64,000 bases of DNA. Origin: Phenylobacterium conjunctum. Its GTDB lineage: Bacteria > Pseudomonadota > Alphaproteobacteria > Caulobacterales > Caulobacteraceae. Both the position numbers and the translations under genes were made by a program. The DNA is taken from assembly GCF_042679085.1 (NCBI RefSeq), contig NZ_JBHTLQ010000014.1:23858-87857 (forward strand). Direction: 5' to 3'. Below the pieces are notes generated by a model. The model did no database searches and was not told the DNA's origin. It worked only from the letters and a program-made list of their open reading frames with translations. How positions within the stretch are numbered: position 1 is the first letter of the stretch; each line of letters starts with the position of its first letter. Below are positions 51,108 through 60,157 of this stretch, piece by piece.

Positions 51108-51446
51108 ATGAAGAAGATCGAAGCCATCATTAAGCCCTTCAAGCTCGACGAGGTGAAGGAGGCCCTGCAGGATCTGGGCGTCCAGGGCATGACCGTCATC
51201 GAGGCCAAGGGCTATGGCCGCCAGAAGGGCCACACCGAGCTCTATCGTGGCGCCGAGTACGTGGTCGACTTCCTGCCCAAGATCAAAATCGAAGTGGTGG
51301 TGGCCGACGACCAGTTGGACCCCGCCCTTGAAGCGATTGTCGGCGCGGCGCGCACCGGGCGCATCGGTGACGGCAAGATCTTCGTGTCTGAGATCCTCGA
51401 CGTGCTGCGTATTCGCACGGGCGAGACGGGAGCGGCCGCCGTCTAA
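51108..51446 (+). CDS. glnB: Nitrogen regulatory protein P-II
   Basis: This signal protein senses glutamine and 2-oxoglutarate and controls glutamine synthetase adenylylation and NtrB. The 112-residue protein starts MKKIEAIIKPFKLDEVKEAL. The T-loop contains the uridylylated tyrosine in LYRGAEYVVDF, and the C-terminal signature GRIGDGKIFV is intact. It lies 47 nt before glnA, the typical glnB-glnA operon. Confidence 0.97.
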   Translation: MKKIEAIIKPFKLDEVKEALQDLGVQGMTVIEAKGYGRQKGHTELYRGAEYVVDFLPKIKIEVVVADDQLDPALEAIVGAARTGRIGDGKIFVSEILDVLRIRTGETGAAAV

Positions 51447-51493
51447 GGCCGTCGAGCATTCGAGATTAGGTTCTACCTGAAGGGGATACTTCT

Positions 51494-52903
51494 ATGGCTA
51501 CCGCCAAGGACATTCTGAACGAAATCAAGGAAAAGGACGTCAAGTACGTCGACGTGCGCTTCACCGACATGCGCGGGAAGATGCAGCACGTGACCTTCGA
51601 CATCGACCTGGTCGATGACGACTTCCTGAACGACGGCACCATGTTCGACGGTTCGTCGATCGCGGGCTGGAAGGCCATCAACGAGTCCGACATGAAGCTG
51701 CGGCCGGACCTGAACTCGGCCTATATCGACCCCTTCTACCAGCAGACCACCCTGTGCCTGTTCTGCGACGTGCTGAACCCCGACACCGGCACCCCCTACA
51801 ACCGCGACCCGCGTTCGATCGCCAAGGCCGCCCTGAACTACGTGAAGTCGGCCGGCGTGGGCGACACCGTGTTCTTCGGCCCTGAAGCCGAGTTCTTCAT
51901 CTTCGACGACGTGCGCTGGTCCACCTCGCCGCACAACACCGGCTACTCCTACGACTCCACCGAGCTGCCGGCGAACACCGGCAAGGCCTATCCGGAAGGC
52001 AACATGGGCCACCGGCCCGGCCCGAAGGGCGGCTACTTCCCGGTGAACCCGGTCGACTCCTGCCAGGACCTGCGCGGCGAAATGCTGGCGGTCATGGGCG
52101 AGCTCGGCATGCAGCCGGAAAAGCACCACCACGAAGTGGCCCCGGCCCAGCACGAACTCGGCCTGAAGTTCGCCGACCTGCTGACCATGGCCGACCGGAT
52201 GCAGCTGTATAAGTACGTCATCCACAACGTCGCCGCGGCTTACGGCAAGACCGCCACCTTCATGGCCAAGCCGATGTTCGCCGACAACGGCTCAGGCATG
52301 CACGTGCACCAGTCGATCTGGAAGGACGGCAAGCCGATGTTCGCGGGCGACAAGTACGCCGGCCTGTCGCAGGTTTGCCTGTGGTACATCGGCGGCATCA
52401 TCAAGCACGCCAAGGCCATCAACGCCTTCTCGAACTCGACCACCAACAGCTACAAGCGCCTGGTGCCCGGCTACGAAGCCCCGGTGAAGCTGGCCTACTC
52501 GGCCCGCAACCGCTCGGCCTCCATCCGGATCCCGCACGTCGACAGCCCGAAGGCCAAGCGGATCGAAGCCCGCTTCCCCGACCCGATGGGCAACCCCTAC
52601 CTGACCTTCGTGGCCCTGCTGATGGCCGGCCTCGACGGCGTGATCAACCAGATCGACCCGGGCGCGCCCCAGGACAAGAACCTCTACGACCTGCCGCCCC
52701 GCGAGCAGAAGAAGGTTCCGGAAGTCTGCGGCTCGCTGCGTGAAGCTCTGGAAAACCTCGACAAGGACCGCGCCTTCCTGAAGGCCGGCGGCGTCATGGA
52801 CGACGACTTCATCGACGCTTACATCGAGCTGAAGATGGAAGAAGTGATGCGGCTGCAACTGCACCCGCACCCGGTCGAATTCGACATGTACTACTCCTGC
52901 TAA
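51494..52903 (+). CDS. glnA: Glutamine synthetase type I
   Basis: This enzyme makes glutamine from glutamate, ammonia and ATP as a dodecamer. The 469-residue length is standard for GSI-beta. Motifs include MFDGSSIAGWKAINESDM, FFGPEAEFFIFD, GGYFPVNPVDS and KPMFADNGSGMHVHQS. The adenylylation tyrosine in KNLYDLPPREQKKVPEV is present, so the enzyme should be switched off by adenylylation under GlnB control. A terminator follows at 52931. Confidence 0.98.
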   Translation: MATAKDILNEIKEKDVKYVDVRFTDMRGKMQHVTFDIDLVDDDFLNDGTMFDGSSIAGWKAINESDMKLRPDLNSAYIDPFYQQTTLCLFCDVLNPDTGTPYNRDPRSIAKAALNYVKSAGVGDTVFFGPEAEFFIFDDVRWSTSPHNTGYSYDSTELPANTGKAYPEGNMGHRPGPKGGYFPVNPVDSCQDLRGEMLAVMGELGMQPEKHHHEVAPAQHELGLKFADLLTMADRMQLYKYVIHNVAAAYGKTATFMAKPMFADNGSGMHVHQSIWKDGKPMFAGDKYAGLSQVCLWYIGGIIKHAKAINAFSNSTTNSYKRLVPGYEAPVKLAYSARNRSASIRIPHVDSPKAKRIEARFPDPMGNPYLTFVALLMAGLDGVINQIDPGAPQDKNLYDLPPREQKKVPEVCGSLREALENLDKDRAFLKAGGVMDDDFIDAYIELKMEEVMRLQLHPHPVEFDMYYSC

Positions 52904-52930
52904 GCCCGAAGGCTTAGGCAGAAACATGAA

Positions 52931-52958
52931 GGGCCGCGGATCACTCCGCGGCCCTTTT
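52931..52958 (+). terminator. glnA terminator
   Basis: GGGCCGCGGA (52931-52940), loop TCAC, TCCGCGGCCC (52945-52954), then TTTT. It is a perfect 10-bp stem directly after glnA. Confidence 0.88.
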
Positions 52959-53003
52959 CATATCTGGCGCCCAGCCCCGGGCATGACCTAGCTCCAGACA
53001 TGA

Positions 53004-53038
53004 CAGAGCCCGCCGCGCCAGTCGGCGGGCGGGCTCTG
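53004..53038 (-). terminator. Hairpin after the small membrane protein gene
   Basis: CAGAGCCCGCC (53004-53014) pairs with GGGCGGGCTCTG-type sequence ending at 53038. The U-run is poor in both directions, but the position at the convergent gene ends suggests a terminator for the leftward gene at 53058. Confidence 0.55.
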
Positions 53039-53057
53039 CGAAACCTGTATTGGCGGC

Positions 53058-53279
53058 TCAGAGCTTCTGGGCGATCCACCAGTAGATGACGAAGGCCACC
53101 GCGGCCGGCGCGCCATAGGACGCGGCGAACAGCCAGGGCGAGCCATTGTCCGGCAGCACCGACGAGATCAGGCCGCCCGCGGCGACGACAGCGAACAGGG
53201 CCAGGGCCGTGCCGACAATGTTGATGAGTTCACGCGGAACACCACGAAGCGGGTGCGCCTGCTGGCGAGTGATATCCAT
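53058..53279 (-). CDS. Small two-helix membrane protein, function unknown
   Basis: This 73-residue protein, MDITRQQAHPLRGVPRELIN, continues into two hydrophobic stretches (IVGTALALFAVVAAGGLI and SPWLFAASYGAPAAVAFVIY). A polar loop with SSVLPDNG lies between them, and the end is WWIAQKL. ATG 53279 has GGAAGG upstream; the 11 codons before it in frame are not needed. I do not recognise the family. It lies between glnA and parE on the opposite strand. Confidence 0.75.
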   Translation of the reverse strand: MDITRQQAHPLRGVPRELINIVGTALALFAVVAAGGLISSVLPDNGSPWLFAASYGAPAAVAFVIYWWIAQKL

Positions 53280-53492
53280 GCCCAAACCTTCCTTCCCGTG
53301 ACGACGCCGCAACCATGTCCTGCCCCTGGTTTGTTCGGGGGGCCGCCGGTCGCTTAACGTTCATCGATCTCAAGAGGTTGCCGCAAATCGGGGATATGGC
53401 AAGCGCCCAATTGTCGCTGCATCGCAGCACACTTGCGGCCCGAGGCGGCTGGTCCCATACGGTGGCCTCCCGAATCGTCCCAGTTTTGCGAC

Positions 53493-55568
53493 ATGCCCAA
53501 GGCCACAGCTCAAGCTTCCCTGTTCGATGACGCCTTGAACCCGGCGCCCGCCGCGCCGTTGGCGCAAAGCGTGGAGCCGCGCTCAGCCCCGACCCAAGCC
53601 GCGCAAGGCGATGACGCGCCCCAGGCCCCGTCCTCCAGCGGCTATTCCGCCGCCTCCATCGAGGTGCTCGAGGGTCTGGAGCCGGTCCGCAAGCGACCCG
53701 GCATGTACATCGGCGGCACCGACGAGCGCGCCCTGCACCACCTGTTCGCCGAAGTCCTGGACAACGCCATGGACGAAGCGGTGGCCGGTCACGCCAAGGT
53801 GATCGAGGTCACCCTCGACGCCGAGGGCTATCTGACGGTGCGCGACGACGGCCGCGGCATCCCGGTCGATCCGCACCCGAAGCATCCGGGCAAGTCGGCC
53901 CTGGAAGTGATCATGACCGTCCTGCACTCGGGCGGGAAATTCTCCGGCAAGGCCTACGAGACCTCCGGCGGCCTGCACGGGGTCGGCGTCTCGGTGGTCA
54001 ACGCCCTCTCGGAGCGCGTCAACGTCAACGTCTGGAAGGACGGGTTTGAATGGCGCCAGGCCTTCACCCGCGGCCTGCCCCTCGGCGCCATCGAGCGCCT
54101 GACCCCCAGCAAGAAGCACGGCACGGCCATCAGCTTCCTGCCCGACCCACAGATCTTCGGCGAGGGCTGCGCCTTCAAGCCGGCGCGCCTGTACCGCATG
54201 GCCCGCTCCAAGGCCTATCTGTTCGGCGGCGTCGAGATCCGTTGGAAGTGCGATCCGTCGCGCATCCACGACCAGACCCCGGCCGAAGCCGTGTTCCGCT
54301 TCCCCAACGGCTTGGCCGACTTCCTGGCCGAACGGGTGAAGTCGATCGAGACCGTCACGCCAGAGCCCTTCGCCGGGCGCTATGAGCGCAAGGGCGAGGC
54401 CGGCAAGGTCGAATGGGCCGTCACCTGGACCCCCGCCGGTTTCGGCGAGGCCGACGGCTTCATGCAGTCCTACTGTAACACCGTGCCCACCCCGGAAGGC
54501 GGCACCCATGAGGCCGGCCTGCGCGCCGCCCTCACCCGCGGCCTGAAGGCCTATGCCGAACTGACCGGCGAAAAGCGTGGCGGCCTGATCACCGCCGAGG
54601 ACGTGGTGGCCCAGGCCGGCGCCCTGGTCAGCGTGTTCATCGCCAATCCGGAATTCCAGGGCCAGACCAAGGAGCGCCTGTCCTCCGCCGAGGCCCAGCG
54701 CCTGGTCGAGAACGCCCTTCGCGACCCCTTTGACCATTGGCTGACCGCCCAGCCCAAGTCCGCGAGCGCCCTGCTCCAGTTCGTCATTGAGCGCGCCGAA
54801 GAGCGCCTGAAGCGGCGCAAGGACAAGGAAGTCGCCCGCGCCTCGGCGACGCGTCGCCTGCGTCTGCCCGGCAAGCTGGCCGACTGTTCCGGCGCGGCCA
54901 TCGACGGCGCTGAGATCTTCCTGGTCGAAGGTGATTCGGCCGGCGGCTCGGCCAAACAGGCGCGCGACCGCAAGACCCAGGCGATCCTGCCCCTGCGCGG
55001 CAAGATCCTGAACGTCGCCTCGGCGTCCAGCGACAAGACCGGCGGCAACAAGGAGCTCAGCGATCTCCTGTTGGCTCTGGGCGTCCAGGGCGGGACGAAG
55101 TTCAAGGAAGAAGAGCTGCGCTACGAGCGCGTGATCATCATGACGGACGCCGACGTCGACGGCGCCCACATCGCCAGCCTGCTGATCACCTTCTTCTATA
55201 GGACCATGCCCGACATGATCCGGTCCGGGCGGCTCTACCTCGCCCTGCCCCCGCTTTACCGCATCAGCCAGGGCGCCAAGAGCGTCTACGCCCGCGACGA
55301 CGCCCACAAAGACGAGCTTCTGGCCACCGAGTTCAAGGGCAAGAAGCCCGAGATCAGCCGGTTCAAGGGCCTGGGCGAGATGATGCCGGCCCAACTCAAG
55401 GAAACCACCATGGACCCCTCCAAGCGGACCCTGGCGCGGGTGACCTTGCCGCGGGCCGAAGAGTCCGTGGCGGACCTGGTCGAGACCTTGATGGGTCGCA
55501 AGCCGGAATTGCGCTTCCGTTTCATCCAGGAGAACGCTGAATTCGCGGCGGCCGACCTCGACATCTGA
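53493..55568 (+). CDS. parE: DNA topoisomerase IV subunit B
   Basis: ParE is the ATPase half of topoisomerase IV, which unlinks daughter chromosomes. The 691-residue protein starts at ATG 53493 (MPKATAQASLFDDALNPAP). It has about 60 extra residues of low-complexity Ala/Pro sequence before the GHKL ATPase domain (EVLDNAMDEAVAG, RDDGRGIPVD, GGLHGVGVSVVNALS). The TOPRIM domain has EGDSAGGSAKQARDR and MTDADVDGAHI. Residues in the QTK loop region and the ending LRFRFIQENAEF identify ParE rather than GyrB. Confidence 0.93.
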   Translation: MPKATAQASLFDDALNPAPAAPLAQSVEPRSAPTQAAQGDDAPQAPSSSGYSAASIEVLEGLEPVRKRPGMYIGGTDERALHHLFAEVLDNAMDEAVAGHAKVIEVTLDAEGYLTVRDDGRGIPVDPHPKHPGKSALEVIMTVLHSGGKFSGKAYETSGGLHGVGVSVVNALSERVNVNVWKDGFEWRQAFTRGLPLGAIERLTPSKKHGTAISFLPDPQIFGEGCAFKPARLYRMARSKAYLFGGVEIRWKCDPSRIHDQTPAEAVFRFPNGLADFLAERVKSIETVTPEPFAGRYERKGEAGKVEWAVTWTPAGFGEADGFMQSYCNTVPTPEGGTHEAGLRAALTRGLKAYAELTGEKRGGLITAEDVVAQAGALVSVFIANPEFQGQTKERLSSAEAQRLVENALRDPFDHWLTAQPKSASALLQFVIERAEERLKRRKDKEVARASATRRLRLPGKLADCSGAAIDGAEIFLVEGDSAGGSAKQARDRKTQAILPLRGKILNVASASSDKTGGNKELSDLLLALGVQGGTKFKEEELRYERVIIMTDADVDGAHIASLLITFFYRTMPDMIRSGRLYLALPPLYRISQGAKSVYARDDAHKDELLATEFKGKKPEISRFKGLGEMMPAQLKETTMDPSKRTLARVTLPRAEESVADLVETLMGRKPELRFRFIQENAEFAAADLDI

Positions 55569-55597
55569 ATGTTGAGCGCCCGCGATTCTCTAACGCG

Positions 55598-55625
55598 TTG
55601 ACTTGATATCCCCAGCCCGTATCTT
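55598..55625 (+). promoter_or_regulatory. Promoter of the DEAD-box helicase gene
   Basis: TTGACT (55598-55603), 16 nt, TATCTT (55620-55625). A start near 55632 gives a 5' leader of about 75 nt, a common feature of cold-inducible helicase genes, though induction is not shown here. Confidence 0.5.
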
Positions 55626-55705
55626 CCGGCGCGCGTGACGATCGCCGTTCGCGCCGCCGCGGCAGGCCAGCCCCATCGGGCGAACCGCCGCTCATTTAGC
55701 CGCTG

Positions 55706-57223
55706 ATGACCGAATTTTCTGAACTGGGCCTCTCGCCCGCGACGCTTAAGGCCGTGGCCGACACGGGCTACACGACCGCAACTCCTATTCAGGCGCAAGC
55801 CATCCCCATCGCCCTGGTGGGCAAGGACGTTCTGGGCATCGCCCAGACGGGGACCGGCAAGACCGCCGCCTTCACCCTGCCGATGATCGACCGTCTGGCC
55901 GCCGGCCGGTCCCGGGCGCGCATGCCCCGGGCCCTGGTGCTCGCGCCGACCCGCGAACTGGCCGACCAGGTCGCCTCCTCCTTCGAGAAGTACGCCAAGG
56001 GACAAAAGCTGTCCTGGGCCCTGCTGATCGGCGGCGTGTCCTTCTCCGACCAGGAGATGAAGCTGGACCGCGGCGTCGACGTGCTGATCGCCACGCCGGG
56101 GCGCCTGCTCGACCACTTCGAACGCGGCAAGCTGCTGATGACCGGCGTCCAGATGCTGGTCATCGACGAAGCCGACCGCATGCTCGACATGGGCTTCATC
56201 CCCGACATCGAGCGCATCTTCAAGCTGACCCCGCCGAAGCGGCAGACCCTGTTCTTCTCGGCGACGATGCCGCCGGAAATCACCCGGCTGACCACCCAGT
56301 TCCTGAACGATCCGGTCCGGATCGAGGTGTCGCGTCCGGCCACCACCGCGACGACCATCACCCAGCACCTGGTGAACCTGCCGACCTCGGATCCGAAGGC
56401 CAAGCGCACGGCGCTGCGCATGCTGATCGAGCAGGCGGTGGACCTGAACAACGGCATCGTGTTCTGCAACCGCAAGACCGAAGTCGACATCGTCGCCAAG
56501 TCGCTGAAGACGCATGGCTTCGACGCCGCGCCGATCCATGGCGACCTGGACCAGCAGACCCGCATGCGGACGCTGGAAGCCTTCCGCAAGGGCGAGCTGA
56601 AGCTGCTGGTGGCCTCCGACGTCGCAGCCCGCGGCCTCGACGTTCCGGATGTGAGCCACGTCTTCAACTTCGACGTTCCGCACCACGCCGACGACTATGT
56701 CCACCGGATCGGCCGCACCGGCCGGGCCGGCCGGCTGGGCTCGACCTTCATGATCGTGACCCCGGCGGACTCCAAGAACATCGACAAGGTCACCAAGCTG
56801 ATCGGGCAGACCCCGCAAGAGGTTGTGCTGGAAGGCGTCGATTTCGCCGCGATCAAGGACGAGCGCCGGGATGGCCGCAGTGGCGGTCGCGACCGGGGCG
56901 GTCGCGGTGAACGCGGCGATCGCGGCCGTCGTGATCGCGGGCCGCGCAGCGAGTCCCGCCCGCGTCCGGAAGCGCCGGTTGATGTCGCCGAAGCCCCCGT
57001 GGCCGAGGCCAAGCCCGAACGGCAGGCCGAACGCCAGGCTGAACGGCCGTCCCGCGCCGCGCGCCGGCCCAAGGTCGAGGTTGAGGCGCCCGTCGCCGAG
57101 GCTCCGCGCCCGCGCCGTGAACCGCGCGAGGATCGTGAAGACCGCAATTCCGTGGTCGGCTTCGGCTCAGACACGCCGGCCTTCCTCCTGCGTCCCACGA
57201 CCCGTCCCGCCAGCAAGGCCTGA
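55706..57223 (+). CDS. DEAD-box ATP-dependent RNA helicase, RhlE-like
   Basis: This RNA helicase of 505 residues is expected to act in ribosome assembly or RNA decay. It has the Q motif (FSELGLSPATLKAVADTGYT), Walker A AQTGTGKTAAF, PTRELADQ, the DEAD box VIDEADRMLDMGF, SATMP and HRIGRTGRAGR. After about residue 385 comes a tail of Arg/Gly repeats (RDGRSGGRDRGGRGERGDRG) and then a Glu/Ala/Pro/Arg-rich stretch, which is disordered and probably RNA-binding. A terminator follows. Confidence 0.95.
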   Translation: MTEFSELGLSPATLKAVADTGYTTATPIQAQAIPIALVGKDVLGIAQTGTGKTAAFTLPMIDRLAAGRSRARMPRALVLAPTRELADQVASSFEKYAKGQKLSWALLIGGVSFSDQEMKLDRGVDVLIATPGRLLDHFERGKLLMTGVQMLVIDEADRMLDMGFIPDIERIFKLTPPKRQTLFFSATMPPEITRLTTQFLNDPVRIEVSRPATTATTITQHLVNLPTSDPKAKRTALRMLIEQAVDLNNGIVFCNRKTEVDIVAKSLKTHGFDAAPIHGDLDQQTRMRTLEAFRKGELKLLVASDVAARGLDVPDVSHVFNFDVPHHADDYVHRIGRTGRAGRLGSTFMIVTPADSKNIDKVTKLIGQTPQEVVLEGVDFAAIKDERRDGRSGGRDRGGRGERGDRGRRDRGPRSESRPRPEAPVDVAEAPVAEAKPERQAERQAERPSRAARRPKVEVEAPVAEAPRPRREPREDREDRNSVVGFGSDTPAFLLRPTTRPASKA

Positions 57224-57232
57224 GGTCGAATT

Positions 57233-57258
57233 TCGCCGGTTTCCGACCGGCGATTTTT
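57233..57258 (+). terminator. Terminator after the RNA helicase gene
   Basis: TCGCCGGT (57233-57240), loop TTCCG, ACCGGCGA (57246-57253), then TTTTT. It is a compact intrinsic terminator 10 nt after the stop codon. Confidence 0.85.
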
Positions 57259-57386
57259 CAAATCGACGCGGCTTCGCCTTAACGCCTCGTTTGGCTATGC
57301 GGCTTACTGTCTCAGCCCAGGTTCCTGGGGGCGGGGTCGATGCGTCGATCATGTCTCTGTGGGCTCCAAGGAGACAGAGACTGACG

Positions 57387-58442
57387 ATGGCCGCTGACGT
57401 GGAACTCAAGCTTCGTGGACCTGAAGCCTATAGCTTCGCGCGGTTGGCGTTGCAGGCGATGGAGAAGCATCAGGTCTGGCCGACGGCCGTGAACTACGAG
57501 CTCTGGCTCCACTCGGTGGCGGATCCTCAAGGAACGCTGGCCAAGGAGCTGGACCGGATCATCGCCGCGGGCGAGGTCTTCACCGACGTCCTGTCCGACG
57601 AGCTGGCCGCCAAGCACCTGCCCCGCGCGCGCCTCAACGATCAGATCCGCGACACCGGCGACGCCCTGACCAAGGAACTGGCGCTGGTCTCCCGCGCCAT
57701 CGAGTCCGCGCAGAAGTCGAGCGAGGCCTACGGCCAGACCCTGGCCAGCGCGTCGAAGTCCCTGAGCGCCGAAGGCGAGCAGGGCCACATCAAGGCCATG
57801 GTCGACACCCTCGCCACCGCCACCAAGCGCGTCCAGCGCGAGAACAAGTCGCTGGAAAAGCGCCTGTCCGAATCGACCGCCGAGGTCGCGCGCCTGCGCG
57901 AACACCTGGAGCAGGTGCGCCGTGAAGCGACCACGGACGCCCTGACCAACCTATCCAACCGCAAGGCGTTCGATGACGCCCTGGAACAGGCCTGCGCCGA
58001 GGCCGATGCGGGTGGCCAGGCCCTGTCCCTGGCGGTGCTCGACATCGACCACTTCAAGGCCTTCAACGACACCTGGGGCCACCAGACCGGCGACCAGGTG
58101 CTGCGCTATGTGGCCAGCGTCATCGGCGCGCGCGGCGTCGCGCCCCGCTTTGCGGCGCGCTATGGCGGCGAGGAGTTCGCCATGATCTTCCCGCGCGAGC
58201 GGGCGGCCTCCGCCATCGCCCTGCTGGAAGAGATCCGGCAGGAGGTGTCCTCGCGGATCCTGAAGCGTCGCTCGACCAACGAGGACCTGGGGGCCATCAC
58301 GGTGTCGTCCGGCGTCGCCGAGCGCTTGCCTGGCGAGACCCCGCACGCCCTGGTCGAACGCGCCGACCGCGCCCTCTATGTCTCCAAGCGCGCCGGCCGC
58401 AACCGCGTGACCTGCGCCGAGAACGCCGCCGTCGCCGCCTGA
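57387..58442 (+). CDS. GGDEF-domain diguanylate cyclase
   Basis: The 351-residue protein has a C-terminal GGDEF domain (about 185-345) with the active site RYGGEEFAMIF, the metal-binding aspartate region in LAVLDIDHFKAFND, and DALTNLSNRKAFDDAL at its start. The N-terminal 130 residues (LKLRGPEAYSFARLALQAME...) are soluble and unrecognised, followed by a coiled coil (about 130-185). No RxxD inhibitory site precedes GGEEF (the sequence there is RFAA), so product inhibition is unlikely. ATG 57387 was chosen by where similarity-like sequence begins; an ATG at 57351 is possible. It resembles DgcB-type Caulobacter proteins, but I am not sure. Confidence 0.9.
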   Translation: MAADVELKLRGPEAYSFARLALQAMEKHQVWPTAVNYELWLHSVADPQGTLAKELDRIIAAGEVFTDVLSDELAAKHLPRARLNDQIRDTGDALTKELALVSRAIESAQKSSEAYGQTLASASKSLSAEGEQGHIKAMVDTLATATKRVQRENKSLEKRLSESTAEVARLREHLEQVRREATTDALTNLSNRKAFDDALEQACAEADAGGQALSLAVLDIDHFKAFNDTWGHQTGDQVLRYVASVIGARGVAPRFAARYGGEEFAMIFPRERAASAIALLEEIRQEVSSRILKRRSTNEDLGAITVSSGVAERLPGETPHALVERADRALYVSKRAGRNRVTCAENAAVAA

Positions 58443-58513
58443 CGTTTTCCCTCTAGCCTGACGCCGGGGTATTCTCCTTAGCTCGTCTCAATAGACGAAT
58501 GTGGGAGGAAGCC

Positions 58514-59314
58514 GTGGGCTACAGCAAGATCAAGACGTCCGCCGCCGATGGGATCGGCGTCATCACCCTGAACGACCCGGCGACCCTGAACGCCGCGGGC
58601 CTGGACCTGGTCGATGAGCTGCGCCAGGCCTTTGACGCCTTCGCGGCCAAGGACTCCGGCATCCGTTGCGTGGTGCTGACCGGCGAAGGCCGCGGCTTCT
58701 GCTCCGGCGCCAACCTGTCCGGCCGCGCGACGCCGGCCGAGTCGCCGGATCCGGAAGGTCCCGACGCCGGCGCGGCGCTGGAGAAGGTCTACAACCCCTT
58801 CCTGACCTCGATGCGCGACTATCCCGTGCCGATCGTCACCGCCATCAACGGCGTGGCCGCCGGCGTCGGATGCTCGCTGGCCCTGATGGGCGACATCGTC
58901 GTGGCCGCGGAGAGCGCCTACTTCCTGCAGGCGTTCCGCCGCATCGGCCTGGTGCCGGACGGCGGCTCCAGCTACCTGCTGCCGCGCCTGATCGGCAAGG
59001 CGCGGGCCATGGAGATGATGCTGATGGGCGAGAAGGTCCCGGCGCAGACGGCCGAGTCCTGGGGCATGATCAACCGCGTGGTTCCAGACGGCGACCTGAT
59101 GGCGACGGCCATGGAATACGCCAAGAACCTGGCTTCGGGCCCGTGGGCGCTGAGCTCGATCCGCAAGCTCGTCTGGGACAGCCTGGACAACTCCTACGCC
59201 GAACAGCTGCACGCCGAGCGCGTGGCCCAGAAGCATGCGGGGCGTTCAGCCGATAACCGCGAGGGCGTGCTGGCCTTCCTGCAGAAGCGCCTGGCGGTGT
59301 TCACCGGGCGCTGA
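58514..59314 (+). CDS. Enoyl-CoA hydratase/isomerase family protein
   Basis: This crotonase-fold protein of 266 residues hydrates or isomerises enoyl-CoA in fatty-acid or related breakdown. GTG 58514 (MGYSKIKTSAADG) is preferred because GGGAGGAA lies at 58503-58510; an ATG at 58499 lies upstream of that site. The oxyanion-hole segments are GRGFCSGANLSG and NGVAAGVGCSLALMGDIVVA. One catalytic acid occurs in the RIGLVPDGGSSY segment, as in enoyl-CoA hydratases and PaaG-type isomerases. The substrate is unknown. Confidence 0.9.
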   Translation: MGYSKIKTSAADGIGVITLNDPATLNAAGLDLVDELRQAFDAFAAKDSGIRCVVLTGEGRGFCSGANLSGRATPAESPDPEGPDAGAALEKVYNPFLTSMRDYPVPIVTAINGVAAGVGCSLALMGDIVVAAESAYFLQAFRRIGLVPDGGSSYLLPRLIGKARAMEMMLMGEKVPAQTAESWGMINRVVPDGDLMATAMEYAKNLASGPWALSSIRKLVWDSLDNSYAEQLHAERVAQKHAGRSADNREGVLAFLQKRLAVFTGR

Positions 59315-59346
59315 TTTAGCCACTTGATGAAGTAGTATTGGACCCA

Positions 59347-59385
59347 CTCCGGATTTTAATTTACCTCGTAAATTGAAATCCGGAG
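59347..59385 (+). promoter_or_regulatory. 39-bp palindrome overlapping the ribosome binding site of the glutathione S-transferase gene
   Basis: CTCCGGATTTTAATTTAC (59347-59364) is followed by a CTC loop, then GTAAATTGAAATCCGGAG (59368-59385). The arms match at 17 of 18 positions. It is AT-rich in a GC-rich neighbourhood. The right arm ends in GGAG, which is the start of the Shine-Dalgarno sequence GGAGGA (59382-59387). It could be an operator for a dimeric repressor, an RNA hairpin hiding the ribosome site, or both. Confidence 0.8.
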
Positions 59386-59393
59386 GACGCCCG

Positions 59394-60059
59394 ATGCTGA
59401 CTGTTCACCACCTGAATAACTCCCGCTCCCAGCGGGTCCTCTGGCTGCTGGAGGAGCTGGGCGAGCCCTACGAGATCAAGCCCTACGCCCGTGACGCCAA
59501 GACCATGCTGGCGCCGCCGGAGCTGAAGGCCGTGCACCCCCTGGGCAAGTCGCCGGTGATCACCGTGGATGGCGGCGTCCTGGCCGAGACCGGCGCCATC
59601 GTCGAGTACATTGTCAGCCGCTATGGCCAGGGGCGGATGATCCCGCCGCCCGGCACGCCAGAACGGCTCAAGTTCTTGTATTGGCTGCACTATGCCGAGG
59701 GCTCGGCCATGCCGCCCCTGCTCATGAAGCTGGTCTTTTCCAACCTGCCGGCCCGCGCCCCGGCGATTCTGCGCCCCTTCGCCAAGGCCCTGATGGGCGC
59801 GGCGCAGAAGGGTTATGTCGACCCGCAGCTGCAGGCCCACTTCGACTACTGGGAGGCCGAGCTCGCCCCCACCGGCTGGTTCGCCGGCCCTGAGTTCACC
59901 GCCGCCGACGTAATGATGAGCTTCCCCGTGGAAGCCGCCGCCGACCGGGCCGGCGCGCTCAACGGCCGCCCCAAGCTGGCCGCCTTCCTGAACCGCATTC
60001 ATGACCGCCCCGCCTATAAGGCGGCCCTGAAGCGTGGCGGCCCCTACGCCTACGCCTGA
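59394..60059 (+). CDS. Glutathione S-transferase
   Basis: The 221-residue protein has an N-terminal thioredoxin-like domain (MLTVHHLNNSRSQRVLWLLE, with the conserved SRS(Q/-)RVLW active-site region and the cis-proline in GKSPVITVD). The glutathione-binding ETGAIVEYIV is followed by an all-helical C-terminal domain (from about 90). ATG 59394 lies seven bases after GGAGGA. It may detoxify electrophiles. The preceding palindrome suggests its expression is regulated. Confidence 0.92.
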   Translation: MLTVHHLNNSRSQRVLWLLEELGEPYEIKPYARDAKTMLAPPELKAVHPLGKSPVITVDGGVLAETGAIVEYIVSRYGQGRMIPPPGTPERLKFLYWLHYAEGSAMPPLLMKLVFSNLPARAPAILRPFAKALMGAAQKGYVDPQLQAHFDYWEAELAPTGWFAGPEFTAADVMMSFPVEAAADRAGALNGRPKLAAFLNRIHDRPAYKAALKRGGPYAYA

Positions 60060-60157
60060 CTTTACATCGGCTTTATGCGGAAGCCCCGGCTTCCCGATGG
60101 AGACCTGATGCGCCACCGGCCTAGAGCCGGACCTCGACAAACTCGAGGTGAACCGGC

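Noticed and set aside
50836..51111. A 91-codon plus-strand frame just before glnB
   Set aside because: Composition is not protein-like, there is no good ribosome site, and it runs into the glnB start.
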